NCBI GenBank assembly: GCA_009783975.1
Contig: WRCL01000103.1
Location: 1 to 6,766 of the forward strand
Direction: 5' to 3'
DNA: 6,766 bases
Source: Micrococcales bacterium
GTDB taxonomy: Bacteria; Actinomycetota; Actinomycetes; Actinomycetales; Cellulomonadaceae
Positions 5,419-6,766 of this stretch are shown here, piece after piece. Both the position numbers and the translations under genes were made by a program. The notes under the pieces are model-generated. The model did not search any database, was not told the origin of the DNA, and was given only the letters and a program-made list of their open reading frames with translations. Each line of letters starts with the position of its first letter. The first letter of the stretch is position 1.

Positions 5419-6766
5419 CACGCCGACCGTGGTTCTGCGCAGCGGTGTGCCTGCTCGTGGCTGGGTGCGCGATCCCCTCGTCTGGGCCGGTGCACCACGC
5501 CGACGCGCAGGTCGACGAGGTCCACGGGCCGGTGACCGTCGCCCAGGGACCCCAACCAGGTGCAGGTCCGCGTGCCGTGGTCGAAGGCTTCCTCGCTGCC
5601 GGTGCCGCTGGGCTCACTGGCGACTTCGACGTCGCCCGGCAGTTCCTCGCCCCTGGCGCTGCCCGGTCGTGGCAACCGTCGGCCGGTGCGCTGGTCACCG
5701 GTGCCGGCACGACGCTGGAGCAGTCCGGTGACGGGCAGGTCGTCGCCACGGTCACCGTCCTGGGAGAGGTCGACGCTGGCGGCCGGTTCACCGAAGGGCC
5801 AGCCACAGTGCGGACCGTGCTGTTCGACCTGGTCAGCGTCGACGGCCAGTGGCGGATCAGCGCCGGGCCCCCCGGCCTGGTCATCACCGAGCGGGTTTTC
5901 GAGCAGCAGTACCGGCGCACCCCGGTGTACTTCCTCACCCCTGACCGCACCGCATTGGTGCCTGACCTGCGGTACTTCCCGGTCCACAACCTCGCGACGT
6001 CGGTGGTCACCGCGCTGCTCGACGGGCCGTCGCCGTGGTTGCGCCCCGCAGTGGTCTCCGCGGTGCCCACCGGTGTGAGGTTACGGTCCCAGGCGGTGCT
6101 CGTCAGCAGCGAGGGTGTGGCCCAGGTGGTCCTGGAACCGGCGAGCGCCGTCGTGTCAGCACCTGACCGTGACCTCATGCTCGCCCAGATCACCAGGTCG
6201 TTGGCGGTCCCGCACGTCCGGTCGGTCGAGGTGCGGGCCGGGCACGACGGCGCGGTCCTTGCTGCCGAGGACCAGCTCGCCACCCCCGTGCCCGGGACGG
6301 GGGTCGTCGTCGTCGGCGACACGCTCGTCGTGCAGGGCACAGGTGCACCGGTCGACGGTGTCGGGTCGTTGGCCAGGCTCGGTATCACCGCCCCGGCGAC
6401 CGACGACGACCTCACCTTCGTCGTCGGGTTGTCAGGTACCGACCGGCTGGTGACGTTGCCGACTGCGACGTCAGGCGCCCGGACGTTGTTCGCCGGCCCG
6501 GGCCTGGCCCGCCCGTCGGTCGACCGCCACGGGTGGGTGTGGACCGCGACGTCGCTGGCCGGGTCTGGGCTGCACGCGGTGACCGCCGACGGGCGCCACG
6601 TCGACCTCACAGCACCGTGGCTCGCCGACCACACGATCCACGCTGTGCGGGTCTGCGGTGACGGGACACGGGTGGCTGTGGCGTCCACCGGCCCTGCAGG
6701 GCTGGTCGTGCAGGTCAGCGGGCTCGTCCGCGACGCCGGGCACGTCCCGGCCGCGCTGACCGACCC
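5415..6766 (+). CDS. lpqB: Lipoprotein LpqB, GerMN and beta-propeller domains, cut by right edge
   Basis: The gene starts at GTG 5415, overlapping the mtrB stop by four bases (GTGA). It remains open to the right edge, giving 450 complete codons and two extra bases. A very short signal peptide (MTRRP, then a hydrophobic core) ends in the lipobox LVAGC with C18 as the predicted lipidated residue, followed by AIPSSGPV, the usual start of mature LpqB. An N-terminal NTF2-like region (about 50-165, AVVEGFLAAGAAG) is followed by a GerMN domain (about 170-275, containing NLATSVVTALLDGPSPWLRP). The beginning of the C-terminal beta-propeller domain runs from about 310 to the edge. LpqB proteins are usually about 560-600 residues, so roughly a fifth to a quarter lies outside. 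LpqB is anchored on the outer face of the membrane and in mycobacteria interacts with the MtrB sensor domain, affecting MtrA phosphorylation. Its presence directly after mtrB supports that role here. Confidence 0.95.
   Translation, partial: MTRRPWFCAAVCLLVAGCAIPSSGPVHHADAQVDEVHGPVTVAQGPQPGAGPRAVVEGFLAAGAAGLTGDFDVARQFLAPGAARSWQPSAGALVTGAGTTLEQSGDGQVVATVTVLGEVDAGGRFTEGPATVRTVLFDLVSVDGQWRISAGPPGLVITERVFEQQYRRTPVYFLTPDRTALVPDLRYFPVHNLATSVVTALLDGPSPWLRPAVVSAVPTGVRLRSQAVLVSSEGVAQVVLEPASAVVSAPDRDLMLAQITRSLAVPHVRSVEVRAGHDGAVLAAEDQLATPVPGTGVVVVGDTLVVQGTGAPVDGVGSLARLGITAPATDDDLTFVVGLSGTDRLVTLPTATSGARTLFAGPGLARPSVDRHGWVWTATSLAGSGLHAVTADGRHVDLTAPWLADHTIHAVRVCGDGTRVAVASTGPAGLVVQVSGLVRDAGHVPAALTD

Noticed and set aside
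4299..5987. A 562-codon open frame on the minus strand, antisense to mtrB and lpqB
   Set aside because: It is an antisense shadow of strongly GC3-biased coding DNA. Its translation is low-complexity (Arg, Ser, Thr and Pro rich) with no recognisable domain, whereas the plus-strand frames encode complete MtrB and LpqB motifs.
4970..6688. A 572-codon open frame on the minus strand, antisense to lpqB and the end of mtrB
   Set aside because: Same reason: a long open frame produced by GC-rich codon bias, with Thr/Ser/Pro/Arg-rich translation and conflict with the well-supported lpqB and mtrB.
1..6766. Search by eye for mobile elements, CRISPR arrays, tRNA or rRNA genes and intrinsic terminators
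   Set aside because: Nothing seen: coding DNA covers nearly all the window, no transposase or integrase motifs, no regularly spaced repeats, no GC hairpin followed by a T-run, and base composition looks uniform.

Overview
The window reads as chromosomal DNA of a high-GC actinomycete (Actinomycetota). Codon third positions are almost all G or C, GTG starts are frequent, and the gene order mtrA-mtrB-lpqB is a hallmark of that phylum. The protein styles resemble Micrococcales such as Cellulomonas and relatives, but that placement is inference from family resemblance, not a search.

Layout: two divergent gene sets meet at a 143-base intergenic region (2853-2995). To the left, on the minus strand, lie three tightly packed genes in transcription order. 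They are a polytopic membrane protein with a proline-rich cytoplasmic N-terminus (2852-1749), a single-pass DUF4129 protein (1752-1114), and a DUF4350 protein that runs off the left edge (1113 to 1). The first two overlap by four bases (GTGA) and the second pair abuts (TGA followed directly by GTG), so they look like one operon. In related actinomycetes such operons usually continue with a MoxR-type ATPase and a DUF58 protein; these would lie outside the window.

To the right, on the plus strand, are the response regulator mtrA (2996-3679), the sensor kinase mtrB (3676-5418) and the lipoprotein lpqB (5415 to the right edge, incomplete). They are chained by an ATGA overlap and a GTGA overlap, which implies translational coupling. 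MtrB senses an envelope or cell-cycle signal and phosphorylates MtrA. MtrA controls cell-wall hydrolase and osmoprotection genes in studied actinobacteria, and LpqB is an extracytoplasmic lipoprotein reported to modulate MtrB.

The region looks like conserved housekeeping chromosome. I see no RNA genes, mobile elements, CRISPR arrays or signs of recent transfer. The main items for a second look are two back-to-back inverted repeats in the divergent intergenic region and the functionally obscure DUF4129/DUF4350 operon set against the MtrAB system. I do not see convincing evidence of a previously undescribed system.
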